DNA of 64,000 nt from CADEDH01 sp039201605 (GTDB taxonomy: Bacteria > Actinomycetota > Acidimicrobiia > Acidimicrobiales > SZUA-35). The notes below the pieces were generated by a model, which was not told the origin of the DNA, ran no database searches, and was given only the letters and a program-made list of their open reading frames with translations. The stretch spans positions 1-64,000 of the forward strand of contig JBCCRO010000003.1 of assembly GCA_039201605.1 (NCBI GenBank), in the 5' to 3' direction. Shown here piece by piece: positions 33,700 to 42,211 of the stretch (position 1 is the stretch's first letter; every line of letters begins with the position of its first letter). Both the position numbers and the translations under genes were made by a program.

Positions 33700-36597
33700 C
33701 TAGAGACGATCGAGTCGGTCGGCCAGAACCGGGGCGTCCAGAGCGGCGTAGATCTCCATGGCCCGGGCCCGGTGCCGATCGGCGGCGGCGGTATCGCCCC
33801 GCCGGGCGGCGAAGCGGGCGAGCACATCGGCCGCCGCCAGCGACGGAGCCCACGGCAACCCCAGGCACAGGTCGGCCAACGGCTCCAGTGCCGCCTCGGT
33901 CAGCGTCGCCAGCTCGTCGTCGTCACGGGCCAGGGCCAGCTCACCGCAGGCGATGAGGGCGTTGCCGCCGAGGATGTGCTCGGGATAGCTGCGCATCTGG
34001 CGGCCCCCGAGCCGGGATGAGAGCTCGGCGACCTCGGCCTCCCGGCCGCCTTGATGGTGGATGGCCAGTGCCGTCGGGGCGAGGAAGACGCTGAAGATGC
34101 TCTCGCCGTCGGCGAAGGCGTGCGCCAGTTCCAGCAGCTCCCGGGACCGCGTCCACCGGCCCGACACCAGGTCGAGGAAGAGGTGACCCATGGCGTGCAG
34201 GCTGAACGACGACTCGCCCCAGAACCGCTCGCCCATCTCGGCCGCCCGATCGAACCGATCGCGGGACCCGTCGATGTCGCCGGCGAAGCCGAGCAGGGTG
34301 CCGCCGAGGGTGAGGTCACGCCACTCGGCGATGGGCTGGCTGGCCAGCCGGTCCGGGTCGAAGCCGACGGCGTCCCGGAAGGCGGGCCCGTCGCCCCGAA
34401 GCAGGGCCAGCGTCTCGGGGGCCGAAGCATCGCGGAACCAGGTGAGGCCGGTGGCCTCCCGGAGTCGGGCGATCTCGGGGTCGAGGACGGCGAGGCGGTC
34501 GACGCCTGCCGGGCAGGTGGCGGCGATGGCGGCACCCTCGAGCACGGTGAGCAGGTGGGCGTCGTCGGCACCCTGCTCCCGGGCCATGGCCACCGCCCGG
34601 TCGGCCAGCGCCCCCCGTTCGGGCAGGCGTCGGGTGAACACCGAGAACGTCGCCGTCTTGGCCAACACCAGGGCCTTGTCGACCGAGTCCTCGGGGCCGA
34701 GCGCCTCGTCGGCCTCGGCCAGAAGGGCGAGCGTGGTGGTGTCGAGCGGTCGGCGGTAGGGGCTCTGCGACCAGTGGGCCAGAGCCGCCCCCACCAGCAG
34801 GTCGGGCCAGCCGTTGGTCCGGGCCGACTGGGCCACCCCCTCGACGAGGTCGACGGCCTCGGCCGGGGTGCCGATGTCGTTGATGACCCGGGCCAGTTCG
34901 AGCTGGATCTCGGCCCGGATCCGGGCCGGTGGCCCGGCGTCGTTGGCCCGACCGAGCAGACGGGCGGCCAGGTCGTACTGCTTGGCCGCCCGGGCGAGCG
35001 CAGCCCGGGCCCGGGCCCGGTCGACGGCGTCGGTCAGCGGCGTGAGCGGCACGGCCCGCAGCAGGTGGAGGACGATCTCGGCCTCGTCGGCCCCTTCGCT
35101 GCCGAGGGCCTCGGCGCACCGGAGGTGCAGGTCGGCCCGTTCGGCCCGGGCCAGCGCCTCGACGATGCTCTGGGGCACCAGCTGGTGGGAGAACCGGAAG
35201 CGGGCGGGCGAGGCGGTCTCGTGGAGCAGCTCGGCTTCGAGGGCCCGGTCGATGGCGGCCAGCGCCGTCGCCGGTTCGAGGCCGGCTGCCTCGGCGGCCA
35301 CCGCCAGCGGGAACTCCGGTCCCAGGGCGGCGCCTGCGGTGATCACGGCCCGCACGTCGTCGCTCTGTCGGTCGACCCGGGCCGTGATCAACTCCGCCAC
35401 CGACTGCGCCGTCTCCCCGCCGTGGGGCAGTTCGCGCAGGGTCTCGGTGAGGAACAGGCAATTGGCCTCGGTCACGGCCAGGAGCTCGTCCACATCAGCC
35501 TCGGTGGCGTCCTCCAGCACGGAGCGGATGAGGTCGCGGGCGGGCTCGGCCGCCAGGTTGTCGAGGCCGATGGCGACGGTCTCGTCCCGCCGGGTGACCC
35601 GGGCCAACCAGCGGGCCACCTCGCCCGGCAGGTCGGCCCGGCCGATGCGGTGGGTGAGTATCACGGTGATCGGTCGGTGGTGCAGGCGTCGCTCGACCCG
35701 TTCCAGAAACGTCCGGGTGGGCTCGTCCGACCACTGCAGATCGTCGATGAGGAGGGCGAGGGGACGATCGGCGGTGAGCCGGTCCAGGGCGGTGAGGAAC
35801 ACGTCCATCCCGGCGTAGGCGTCGACCGGCACCGGCTGATGATCGAGGTGGGCGGTCAACGACGGGAGCAGCGCCAGCAGCGGGCCCTCGATCCCGGCGG
35901 CCCACTCGGCGACGGCGCCGGGGTCGGTCGCCGCCAGCTGGCCGAAGGCGTCGCGCACGGCCTGGAGGGCCGAGGTCACCCCCTGCTCACAGCGTCCGGC
36001 GGCGATCCGGGCCCCGGCCGACCGGGCCTCGGTCAACAGCTCGACCGCCAGCCGGGACTTGCCGACCCCCGGGCTGCCGGCGATCACGACGGTGCCGTAC
36101 CCACCGGGGGCCGTGATCACGGTGCGGGCCGCCGCCATCTCGTCGAGGCGACCGACGAAGGGGAAGTCGTCGTCGACGGCGATCTCGCGGGCGACGTCGA
36201 CGGCCCGTGGTACGACGACGGCCGCCGACGATCGATCGACCGCCTCCGTCGTGGCGCCGGGCTCGGACCGGCCGTCGGCCGGGGAGCGGTCGTCGTCCAG
36301 GTCACCGACGAACTGGTAGCCCCGCCCGTGGACGTTGCGGACGTAGCGCTGGGTCCGGCCGTCGTCGCCCAGGCTGCGGCGGGCCTGCTTGATCCGGGTG
36401 GTGAGCGCCGACTCCGACACGAACTGATCGCCCCACACCACCTCGAGCAGCTCGGCCTTGGACACCACCCGGGCCCGCTCGGCGATCAGCAGGACGAGCA
36501 CGTCGAAGACCTGAGGTTCGACGTGGATGTCTCCGTCGGGCCCGCTCAACCGCCGTGCGTCGGCGTCGAGGACGAACCCATCCCAGCTGACGACCAT
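33700..36597 (-). CDS. Large regulator: winged-helix DNA-binding domain, AAA ATPase, helical repeats
   Basis: A 965-residue protein. Residues 1-100 form an OmpR/CadC-type winged helix (VEPQVFDVLVLLIAERARVV, then TTRIKQARRSLGDDGRTQRY and VHGRGYQFVG). Residues about 150-400 are an AAA-16/NACHT-like ATPase with Walker A VIAGSPGVGKSRLAV and Walker B LALLIDDLQWSDE. The rest is helical, TPR-like. This architecture resembles SARP-type/LAL regulators that sense a signal through the repeats. ATG 36597 has AAGGTG six bases upstream; a long upstream extension is rejected as Arg/Pro-rich. The CoA-transferase gene follows by 11 bases. Confidence 0.85.
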   Translation of the reverse strand: MVVSWDGFVLDADARRLSGPDGDIHVEPQVFDVLVLLIAERARVVSKAELLEVVWGDQFVSESALTTRIKQARRSLGDDGRTQRYVRNVHGRGYQFVGDLDDDRSPADGRSEPGATTEAVDRSSAAVVVPRAVDVAREIAVDDDFPFVGRLDEMAAARTVITAPGGYGTVVIAGSPGVGKSRLAVELLTEARSAGARIAAGRCEQGVTSALQAVRDAFGQLAATDPGAVAEWAAGIEGPLLALLPSLTAHLDHQPVPVDAYAGMDVFLTALDRLTADRPLALLIDDLQWSDEPTRTFLERVERRLHHRPITVILTHRIGRADLPGEVARWLARVTRRDETVAIGLDNLAAEPARDLIRSVLEDATEADVDELLAVTEANCLFLTETLRELPHGGETAQSVAELITARVDRQSDDVRAVITAGAALGPEFPLAVAAEAAGLEPATALAAIDRALEAELLHETASPARFRFSHQLVPQSIVEALARAERADLHLRCAEALGSEGADEAEIVLHLLRAVPLTPLTDAVDRARARAALARAAKQYDLAARLLGRANDAGPPARIRAEIQLELARVINDIGTPAEAVDLVEGVAQSARTNGWPDLLVGAALAHWSQSPYRRPLDTTTLALLAEADEALGPEDSVDKALVLAKTATFSVFTRRLPERGALADRAVAMAREQGADDAHLLTVLEGAAIAATCPAGVDRLAVLDPEIARLREATGLTWFRDASAPETLALLRGDGPAFRDAVGFDPDRLASQPIAEWRDLTLGGTLLGFAGDIDGSRDRFDRAAEMGERFWGESSFSLHAMGHLFLDLVSGRWTRSRELLELAHAFADGESIFSVFLAPTALAIHHQGGREAEVAELSSRLGGRQMRSYPEHILGGNALIACGELALARDDDELATLTEAALEPLADLCLGLPWAPSLAAADVLARFAARRGDTAAADRHRARAMEIYAALDAPVLADRLDRL

Positions 36598-36767
36598 CGG
36601 CCGCACCTTAGGCCGTGGCCATCGCCCTGTCGCCGGAACGGCCGGGAGCGGGCGGCGACGCCGGGCGACGGTCCCGCTCCGAGGGGATTGCAGGGGGCCT
36701 GGTTGGCGGTGTCGCCGACGGTGCGCCCGACTTCCGGCGGCGGGCGGGTCGCCGATACCATTGCGAG

Positions 36768-37448
36768 ATGGGAGGGCGCCGTCCCCTCGAGGTCGCAGCG
36801 ATCGACCGGGAAACCGAGCGGTTCGATCTGGCCGCACGGACCGTCGGCGCGGTGCTCACCACCACGTTCGTCGGTGCGTTGGGCGTGTCGTGGGCCGGTT
36901 TGGCCCCCGGGCCGATGGCGTGGTTCATCACCGCCGGCTGCGCCGCCTTCGGCTGCACCCCGCTCGTGGCCTACGCCGCCCGAGCCCGCTCCCGTCGCCG
37001 ACGGCTGGTGACCGGTCGACTACCGGTCGAGGGCGACGCCGCGGTGCGGGCCGCCGCCGACCATGCCAATCGGCTGCACGACCTGGCCCGCAGCGCGCCG
37101 CCGGGGCCGGTGGCCGAGGAGCTCCTCCGGGTGGCCGACATCGCCGACGAGTACGTCCGGGCTCTGCACGCCGCCCTCGACGCACCGGTACCGGCGCCCA
37201 CCGCGCTCCCCACCACCAGCGCCCTGCGAACCGGGGGGTCCGCCGACAACGGCCTGCGCCCCACCGCCGCCCGGGGCGCCACCGGACCCCTCCAGGGGGA
37301 AGCCGAGCGGATCGTCGGCCAGCTGGCCGAGGCCGTCGATGCCGCCGAGGAACTCCGCCAGATCCAGCGCGACCACCTCGAACGATCGACACTGACCGAG
37401 GCCACCGAGCGGCTCCGGACCCTGTCCGAGACGCTCGAGGGGGCCTGA
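36768..37448 (+). CDS. Membrane protein with coiled-coil tail, unknown function
   Basis: A 226-residue protein with two hydrophobic helices (VGAVLTTTFVGALGVSW and MAWFITAGCAAFGCTPLVAY, about 30-70) and a soluble C-terminal half rich in heptad-like Leu/Ala/Glu (EELRQIQRDHLERSTLTEAT). I do not recognise the family. ATG 36768 is used because the longer frame adds a Gly/Arg-rich stretch. It is divergent from the large regulator and 28 bases upstream of yaaA. Confidence 0.6.
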   Translation: MGGRRPLEVAAIDRETERFDLAARTVGAVLTTTFVGALGVSWAGLAPGPMAWFITAGCAAFGCTPLVAYAARARSRRRRLVTGRLPVEGDAAVRAAADHANRLHDLARSAPPGPVAEELLRVADIADEYVRALHAALDAPVPAPTALPTTSALRTGGSADNGLRPTAARGATGPLQGEAERIVGQLAEAVDAAEELRQIQRDHLERSTLTEATERLRTLSETLEGA

Positions 37449-37476
37449 ACCGGCCTTCGTGCGGTAAAACTGAAGG

Positions 37477-38256
37477 GTGCTGATCGTCGTTTCCCCGGCC
37501 AAGTCGCTCGACTACGAGAGCCCGCTCCCGACCAAGAAGTACTCCGAACCGGAGCTGCTGGATCGGTCGGCGCAGCTGGTGTCGGTGATGGCCAAGAAGT
37601 CGCCGGCCGATCTCAAGAACCTGATGGGGATCTCCCAGGGCCTGGCCGAGACCAACTTCGACCGCTACCAGGACTGGGAGCGGCCCTTCACCCCGGACAA
37701 CGCCCGCCCGGCACTGCTCGCCTTCCAGGGCGACGTGTACCAGGGCATGGACGCCGCCGGCACGTTCGGCGAGCGCGACTACACCCACGCCCAGAAGGTG
37801 TTGCGGATCCTGTCGGGGCTCTACGGCGTGCTCCGGCCCCTCGATCTGATGCAGCCCTACCGGCTGGAGATGGGGACGAAGCTGGCCAACGGCCACGGCC
37901 GCGACCTGTATGCCTTCTGGGGTGACACGATTACCGAACACCTCGACGACGCCATCGAGGCCAGTCCCGGCGCTCGGGTCCTGGTGAACCTGGCCTCCAA
38001 CGAGTACTTCGGCAGCGTCCGCCCCGACGGGCTCGGTGCCCCGGTGGTCACCCCGGTGTTCCTCGACGAGAAGAACGGCCAGTACAAGGTGATCAGCTTC
38101 TTCGCCAAGCGGGCCCGAGGAGCGATGACCGGGTGGATGATCCGGGAGCGGGTCACCACCCGCAAGGGCCTGTCGGATTTCGACGGCCTCGGGTACCGCT
38201 TCGACCCCGAGCGGTCGACGGCGGACCAGCCGGTCTTCACCCGCCCCGAGGGCTGA
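37477..38256 (+). CDS. yaaA: Peroxide stress protein YaaA (UPF0246)
   Basis: A 259-residue YaaA protein, which in E. coli lowers free intracellular iron during peroxide stress and protects DNA. Family motifs are MLIVVSPAKSLD, LMGISQGLAETN, ARPALLAFQGDVYQGMDA, LRILSGLYGVLRPLDLMQPYR (in part), NLASNEYF and KVISFFAKRARGAM. Length is standard. GTG 37477 has AAGG immediately upstream. It lies 131 bases before conservon 1, separated by a region with a hairpin. Confidence 0.95.
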   Translation: MLIVVSPAKSLDYESPLPTKKYSEPELLDRSAQLVSVMAKKSPADLKNLMGISQGLAETNFDRYQDWERPFTPDNARPALLAFQGDVYQGMDAAGTFGERDYTHAQKVLRILSGLYGVLRPLDLMQPYRLEMGTKLANGHGRDLYAFWGDTITEHLDDAIEASPGARVLVNLASNEYFGSVRPDGLGAPVVTPVFLDEKNGQYKVISFFAKRARGAMTGWMIRERVTTRKGLSDFDGLGYRFDPERSTADQPVFTRPEG

Positions 38257-38350
38257 CCGAGGCCCTGCCCGGCCCGCTCAGCAGGCCCGGGCACAACTGA
38301 TCCCGGGAACGATGGTGGCGGCCCTCAACAGGTAGCCATCAGCGTCCGAT

Positions 38351-38388
38351 AGATGCAGCACCACCGCGTTGCTCAGGAGGCTGCATCT
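38351..38388 (+). promoter_or_regulatory. Start-codon hairpin of the first cvnA
   Basis: AGATGCAGC (38351-38359) and GCTGCATCT (38380-38388) form a perfect 9-bp inverted repeat with a 20-base loop. The AGGAGG ribosome site (38375-38380) ends at the first base of the right arm, and the arm runs into the first base of the TTG start codon at 38388. Formation of this hairpin would occlude initiation, so translation may be controlled by RNA structure. Confidence 0.65.
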
Positions 38389-40772
38389 TGCGGGACTTCA
38401 ATTTCGACTCACGCCTGTTCTTGATCGCGGGGTGCCCCCTGGTGGCCCTCGCCCTGCTGTCCGGTGGCGCCCTGAGCGCCGCCTCGGGCAGCGGTGAACC
38501 GACGGCGGCTCTGCAGGCCTTGGGCATCATCGGCCTCGTCTGCCTGGTCGTCGGCCTGTTGATTCTGCTGGTGATCGGCCCCCGCATCTCGGGTGAGAGC
38601 CCGACGGAGGAGCAGGAGGAGGACGACGACGTCCGTCTTGTCCCCCACGAGCTCGAGACCGTGGTGCAGGCGGCCGAGACGCTGGCCAACGATCGCCTCC
38701 CCGCCCTGGTCAAGGCCGTCGGCGACGCCGCCGAGACCGAGACCCCGACGCCGTTCGACCTCGACCTCCCCGAGGGCCCCCACAGCCGACTGGCCGAGCT
38801 CCTCAACGACATCCAGAACTCGGCCCACCGGGCGGTCGCCGTGCAGCACGAAGCCATCCAGGGCCGCCTCGGCGACCTGGTGGTGAACCTCGTGCGCCGG
38901 AACCAGAGCCTCCTCGACCGCCAGCTGGAGTCGATCGACGAGCTGGAGACCAGCGAGGAGAACCCCACCCGACTCGAACAGCTCTACGGCCTCGACCTCC
39001 TGGCCACCCGCATGCGCCGCAATGCGGAGAGCCTCCTCGTGCTGGCCGGCTCCGAGCCGCCCCGCCGCCGCAACGGTCCGGTGTCCACCTCCGACATCGT
39101 CCGGGTGGCCGTGAGCGAGATCGAGAACTACCGACAGGTCAGCTTCAGCGGTCTGGACGACGGTGTCGTCGTGCCCGGCGCCGTGGTCGACGTAGCCCAC
39201 CTCCTCTCCGAGCTCCTGGAGAACGCCACCTCCTTCTCGCCTCCCGACTCGACGGTCACCGTCGACGGCCGCCGCACCGACGACGGCTACGAGATCACGG
39301 TCAGCGACAGCGGAATCGGCCTCTCCCCCGACCAGGCGGAACAGTTCAACCGCGTCCTCGCCTCGCCTCCCGGGTTGAGCTTCGACATGTCCCGCTCGCT
39401 GGGCCTGATGGTGGTGGGTCGTCTGGCCCAGCGCCACAACATCGACGTCGCCCTCACCCCGGGCTCGCCCATGGGCACCACGGCCACCGTCATCCTCCCG
39501 ACCTCCCTGCTCTCCGAGCAGACCACGCCCGAGCCGATCGACGCCAACGGCATCGCCGACACGAGCGAGGAGGAGGCATCGGCCCTGCCCCTGGCCGTCC
39601 GCGGCCAGGAGGCACCCGACGCCCTCGCCGCCGACGAGTCGGACAGCGCACCCGAGCCGGCCGCTGCGGCCAAGCCCGAGGCCGGATCGTCCGACGCCCT
39701 GGCCCGCCTCCTCGGCCTCCCGACCAGCGACGAGGCCGTGGCCACCGTCACCACCGTCACCTCGACACCGGCACCCGACACGGCGACGACGACAGCCGAC
39801 GAGGACGCCCCGTCGACCGAAGGGTCGACGCCCGACCGGCGGGGGGCCGCGGCCGACGCCACGGCCACCGACGCCGAGGCCGGGACGACCGAGGACGCCG
39901 GGTCGACCACCGCCGTCACCGCCTCCACGGACGACGCCACGACCGCCGACGCCAAGACCGCCGACGAAAACGGCGCCGCCGACGAGAGTGAGCAGCCCGA
40001 GGCCGCAGCCGCCGACGAGCCCACGGCCAAGCCGGCGGCCCGCAAGACGCCGGCCCGCAAGGCCACGAAGCGCCCGGCCAAGCGGGCGACCAAGCGCCCG
40101 TCCAAGGCGGCGGCCGACGGCGATGACGACGGCGACCACATCACCGCAGCGCCCGCTCGCAAGCAGACCCGCAAGGGCTCGGGCAAGCGTCGACCGGCGG
40201 CCAAGAAGGGCACCGCCCGCAAGCAGCCGGCACGGCGGGACACGTCGACCACCGACGACCAGCCCGCCGAGGAGAAGCAGCCGACGGCGGCAGAGCCGGC
40301 CTCGACCCCGACGGCCGACTCCACCCCCGACTCGACGGCCTCCCCGGCCGCAACCGCGGCAACCGCCGCAACCGCCGAGGCAGCCTCGGAGCCGGTCGAG
40401 GCCGCAGCCGAGACCGCGGCTGTCGCCGAGGAGCGACCGGAGACGCTGGAGGATGCCGTCCCGTCCGGGGCCAAGTTCGACAGCGCCATCGAGAACCTGC
40501 TCGACCCCGAGATCAAGATCGCTCCCCGGGCCAACAAGGGCCCCTCGGGCCTGAAGCGGCGTGACCGTTCCAAGTCCTACGCCCCGGAACGCGAGGGACG
40601 GGAGATCCCCGAGACGGCGACCGCCACCCCGGCGGCGACCGCCAGCTCCCGCAAGCCCGAGGAGATCCGAAGCCTCCTCTCCACCTACCGCACCGCACGC
40701 AAGAAGCCGATCGACGACGCAGCCGCCGAGTCGACGGACGCAGTTTCCGACGAGAACGGAGCCGAATCATGA
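38388..40772 (+). CDS. cvnA: Conservon sensor-kinase-like protein CvnA, copy 1
   Basis: A 794-residue CvnA. Two membrane helices (about 9-32, 43-65) are joined by a very short loop, so there is almost no extracytoplasmic sensor. A helical linker (RNQSLLDRQLESIDELE, RMRRNAESLLVLAG) leads to a HATPase_c domain (about 255-375) with N-box HLLSELLENATSFSPP, G1 DSGIGLS and LGLMVVGRLAQ. No phospho-accepting His is seen, as usual in CvnA. The tail (about 380-794) is Ala/Thr/Glu-rich and contains a Lys/Arg/Ala/Pro block (about 547-617) like histone H1 tails. TTG 38388 is fixed by AGGAGG. It overlaps cvnB by four bases. Confidence 0.88.
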   Translation: MRDFNFDSRLFLIAGCPLVALALLSGGALSAASGSGEPTAALQALGIIGLVCLVVGLLILLVIGPRISGESPTEEQEEDDDVRLVPHELETVVQAAETLANDRLPALVKAVGDAAETETPTPFDLDLPEGPHSRLAELLNDIQNSAHRAVAVQHEAIQGRLGDLVVNLVRRNQSLLDRQLESIDELETSEENPTRLEQLYGLDLLATRMRRNAESLLVLAGSEPPRRRNGPVSTSDIVRVAVSEIENYRQVSFSGLDDGVVVPGAVVDVAHLLSELLENATSFSPPDSTVTVDGRRTDDGYEITVSDSGIGLSPDQAEQFNRVLASPPGLSFDMSRSLGLMVVGRLAQRHNIDVALTPGSPMGTTATVILPTSLLSEQTTPEPIDANGIADTSEEEASALPLAVRGQEAPDALAADESDSAPEPAAAAKPEAGSSDALARLLGLPTSDEAVATVTTVTSTPAPDTATTTADEDAPSTEGSTPDRRGAAADATATDAEAGTTEDAGSTTAVTASTDDATTADAKTADENGAADESEQPEAAAADEPTAKPAARKTPARKATKRPAKRATKRPSKAAADGDDDGDHITAAPARKQTRKGSGKRRPAAKKGTARKQPARRDTSTTDDQPAEEKQPTAAEPASTPTADSTPDSTASPAATAATAATAEAASEPVEAAAETAAVAEERPETLEDAVPSGAKFDSAIENLLDPEIKIAPRANKGPSGLKRRDRSKSYAPEREGREIPETATATPAATASSRKPEEIRSLLSTYRTARKKPIDDAAAESTDAVSDENGAES

Positions 40773-41188
40773 CCCTCAGTGCGACCGCAACGAACGTCAA
40801 CTTCCTGGTCAACAACTTCGTGGAGAAGGTGCCGGGGGTGACCGAGGCCGTCGTCGTGTCGTCCGACGGGCTCCCCATCGCCGCCTCCACCGGTCTCGAC
40901 CGGGATGGCATCGACCGCTTCGCCGCCGTGTCCTCCGGCCTGATCGGCCTCGCCTACGGAGCGGCGGGCCGCTTCGGCGGCGGTGCCGTCACCGAGGTCA
41001 TCGTGGAGATGGAGCACTCCTTCCTGTTCGTGACCGGCATCAGCGACGGTTCGCTGCTGGCCACGATGGCCGAGTCCAACTGCGACGTCGGCCAGGTCGC
41101 CTACGAGATGGCGGTACTGGTCGAGCGCACGGGTGAGGCACTCACCCCCGAGCTGCGCGCCGAGTTGCAGGCGTCGCTCCTCCAGTGA
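40769..41188 (+). CDS. cvnB: Conservon Roadblock/LC7 protein CvnB, copy 1
   Basis: A 139-residue Roadblock/LC7 protein, homologous to MglB, the partner that regulates MglA-type GTPases. It shows the fold order NFVEKVPGVTEAVVVSSDGLP (in part), the RFAAVSSGLIGLAYGAA helix, VIVEMEHSFLFVTG and the ending ELRAELQASLL. It probably dimerises and binds CvnD and the tail of CvnA. The start overlaps the cvnA stop (ATGA) and the stop overlaps cvnC (GTGA), so the first three genes are translationally coupled. Confidence 0.92.
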   Translation: MTLSATATNVNFLVNNFVEKVPGVTEAVVVSSDGLPIAASTGLDRDGIDRFAAVSSGLIGLAYGAAGRFGGGAVTEVIVEMEHSFLFVTGISDGSLLATMAESNCDVGQVAYEMAVLVERTGEALTPELRAELQASLLQ

Positions 41189-41529
41189 CCGCCGACGGGT
41201 TCACCAAGCGGATCCGGCCGTACCTGCTCACCGGTGGTCGCACCGAGAGCGACGTCGAGCTGCCCCTGGAGACCCAGATCCGCGCTGCCGTCGGTGCCGA
41301 CGGCGCACGCCTCAGCGGTGAGAAGCAGGTCATCGTCGACCTCTGCTCCTCCCCGCTCGCCGTCGCCGAGGTGGCCGCCCGTTCCGGGCTCCACCTCCAG
41401 GTCACCAAGATCCTGATCGGCGACCTCATCAATGACGGCCACCTTCGGGCCGGCGATGCCGAGCCCCAGAGCGAACGACCAGACCTCGGCCTGCTTGAGC
41501 AGGTTCTCAACGGCCTGCAGGCCCTGTAA
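41185..41529 (+). CDS. cvnC: Conservon DUF742 protein CvnC, copy 1
   Basis: A 114-residue DUF742 protein with the family features RIRPYLLTGGRTES, then EKQVIVDLCSSPLAVAEVAA, a winged-helix-like VTKILIGDLINDGHLRA. DUF742 proteins are always found with Roadblock and GTPase partners in conservons; their role is not settled, but the helix pattern suggests a scaffold or nucleic-acid-binding part. GTG 41185 overlaps the cvnB stop; the gap to cvnD is eight bases. Confidence 0.9.
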   Translation: MTADGFTKRIRPYLLTGGRTESDVELPLETQIRAAVGADGARLSGEKQVIVDLCSSPLAVAEVAARSGLHLQVTKILIGDLINDGHLRAGDAEPQSERPDLGLLEQVLNGLQAL

Positions 41530-41537
41530 GGATCACC

Positions 41538-42107
41538 GTGAGCAACTCCACTCCAATCCCTGTGAAAATCGTGGTTGCCGGCGGCTTCGCCGTCGGGAAG
41601 ACCACCTTCGTCGGCGCCATCTCCGACATCGACCCCCTCACCACCGAGGCGGCGATGACCAAGGCCAGCGAAGAGGTCGACGACCTGGGCGACGCCACGT
41701 CGAAGAAGTCGACGACGGTGGCCATGGACTTCGGCCGCGTCGCCCTCGGCACCAACCTGATGCTCTACCTGTTCGGCACGCCGGGCCAGGACCGCTTCCA
41801 CTTCATGTGGGACGAGCTGGTCCGCGGCGCCATCGGGTCCGTGGTCCTGGTCGACACCGATCGCCTCGACCACTGCTTCCCGGCCATCGACTACATGGAG
41901 CAGGCCGACGTGCCCTTCATCGTGGCCGTGAACGCCTTCGACGGCACGTTGCGCCACCACCCCGAGGACGTCCGCGACGCCCTCGACATCCCGGAGCACA
42001 TCCCGGTGGTGGTGACCGACGCCCGCAACCGGACGGCGGTGCGCGACACCCTCGTCCACCTCGTCAAGCACGCCATGACCATGGCCACGGCGGGGGCCCC
42101 GGCGTAG
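41538..42107 (+). CDS. cvnD: Conservon MglA-like GTPase CvnD, copy 1
   Basis: A 189-residue small GTPase. G1 is GGFAVGKTT, the switch I region TTVAMDFGRV, G3 GTPGQDR, and G4 is NAFD rather than NKxD, a substitution typical of CvnD that may relax guanine specificity. SVVLVDTDRLDHCFP is the strand-helix near G4. In conservons CvnD cycles nucleotide under control of CvnB and is thought to pass the CvnA signal. GTG 41538 has AAGGA seven bases upstream. A perfect palindrome follows at 42130. Confidence 0.92.
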   Translation: MSNSTPIPVKIVVAGGFAVGKTTFVGAISDIDPLTTEAAMTKASEEVDDLGDATSKKSTTVAMDFGRVALGTNLMLYLFGTPGQDRFHFMWDELVRGAIGSVVLVDTDRLDHCFPAIDYMEQADVPFIVAVNAFDGTLRHHPEDVRDALDIPEHIPVVVTDARNRTAVRDTLVHLVKHAMTMATAGAPA

Positions 42108-42129
42108 ACGGTGGGCCATCGGGGACGAC

Positions 42130-42145
42130 AGGGCCGATCGGCCCT
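42130..42145. promoter_or_regulatory. 16-bp perfect palindrome between cvnD and amt
   Basis: AGGGCCGATCGGCCCT reads the same on both strands. It lies 22 bases after the cvnD stop and 67 before the amt start. No T-run follows, so it is a candidate operator for amt as well as a possible weak terminator. It does not match the GlnR a/b-site consensus. Confidence 0.5.
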
Positions 42146-42211
42146 CACGATTCGCTCCCTGCGACCGACGACAACTCTCAGATCCTGAAGCAAACCAGCG
42201 AGGCACAACCG

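Noticed and set aside
42130..42145. GlnR box upstream of amt
   Set aside because: No a-site/b-site pair with the expected GTnAC-type spacing is visible.
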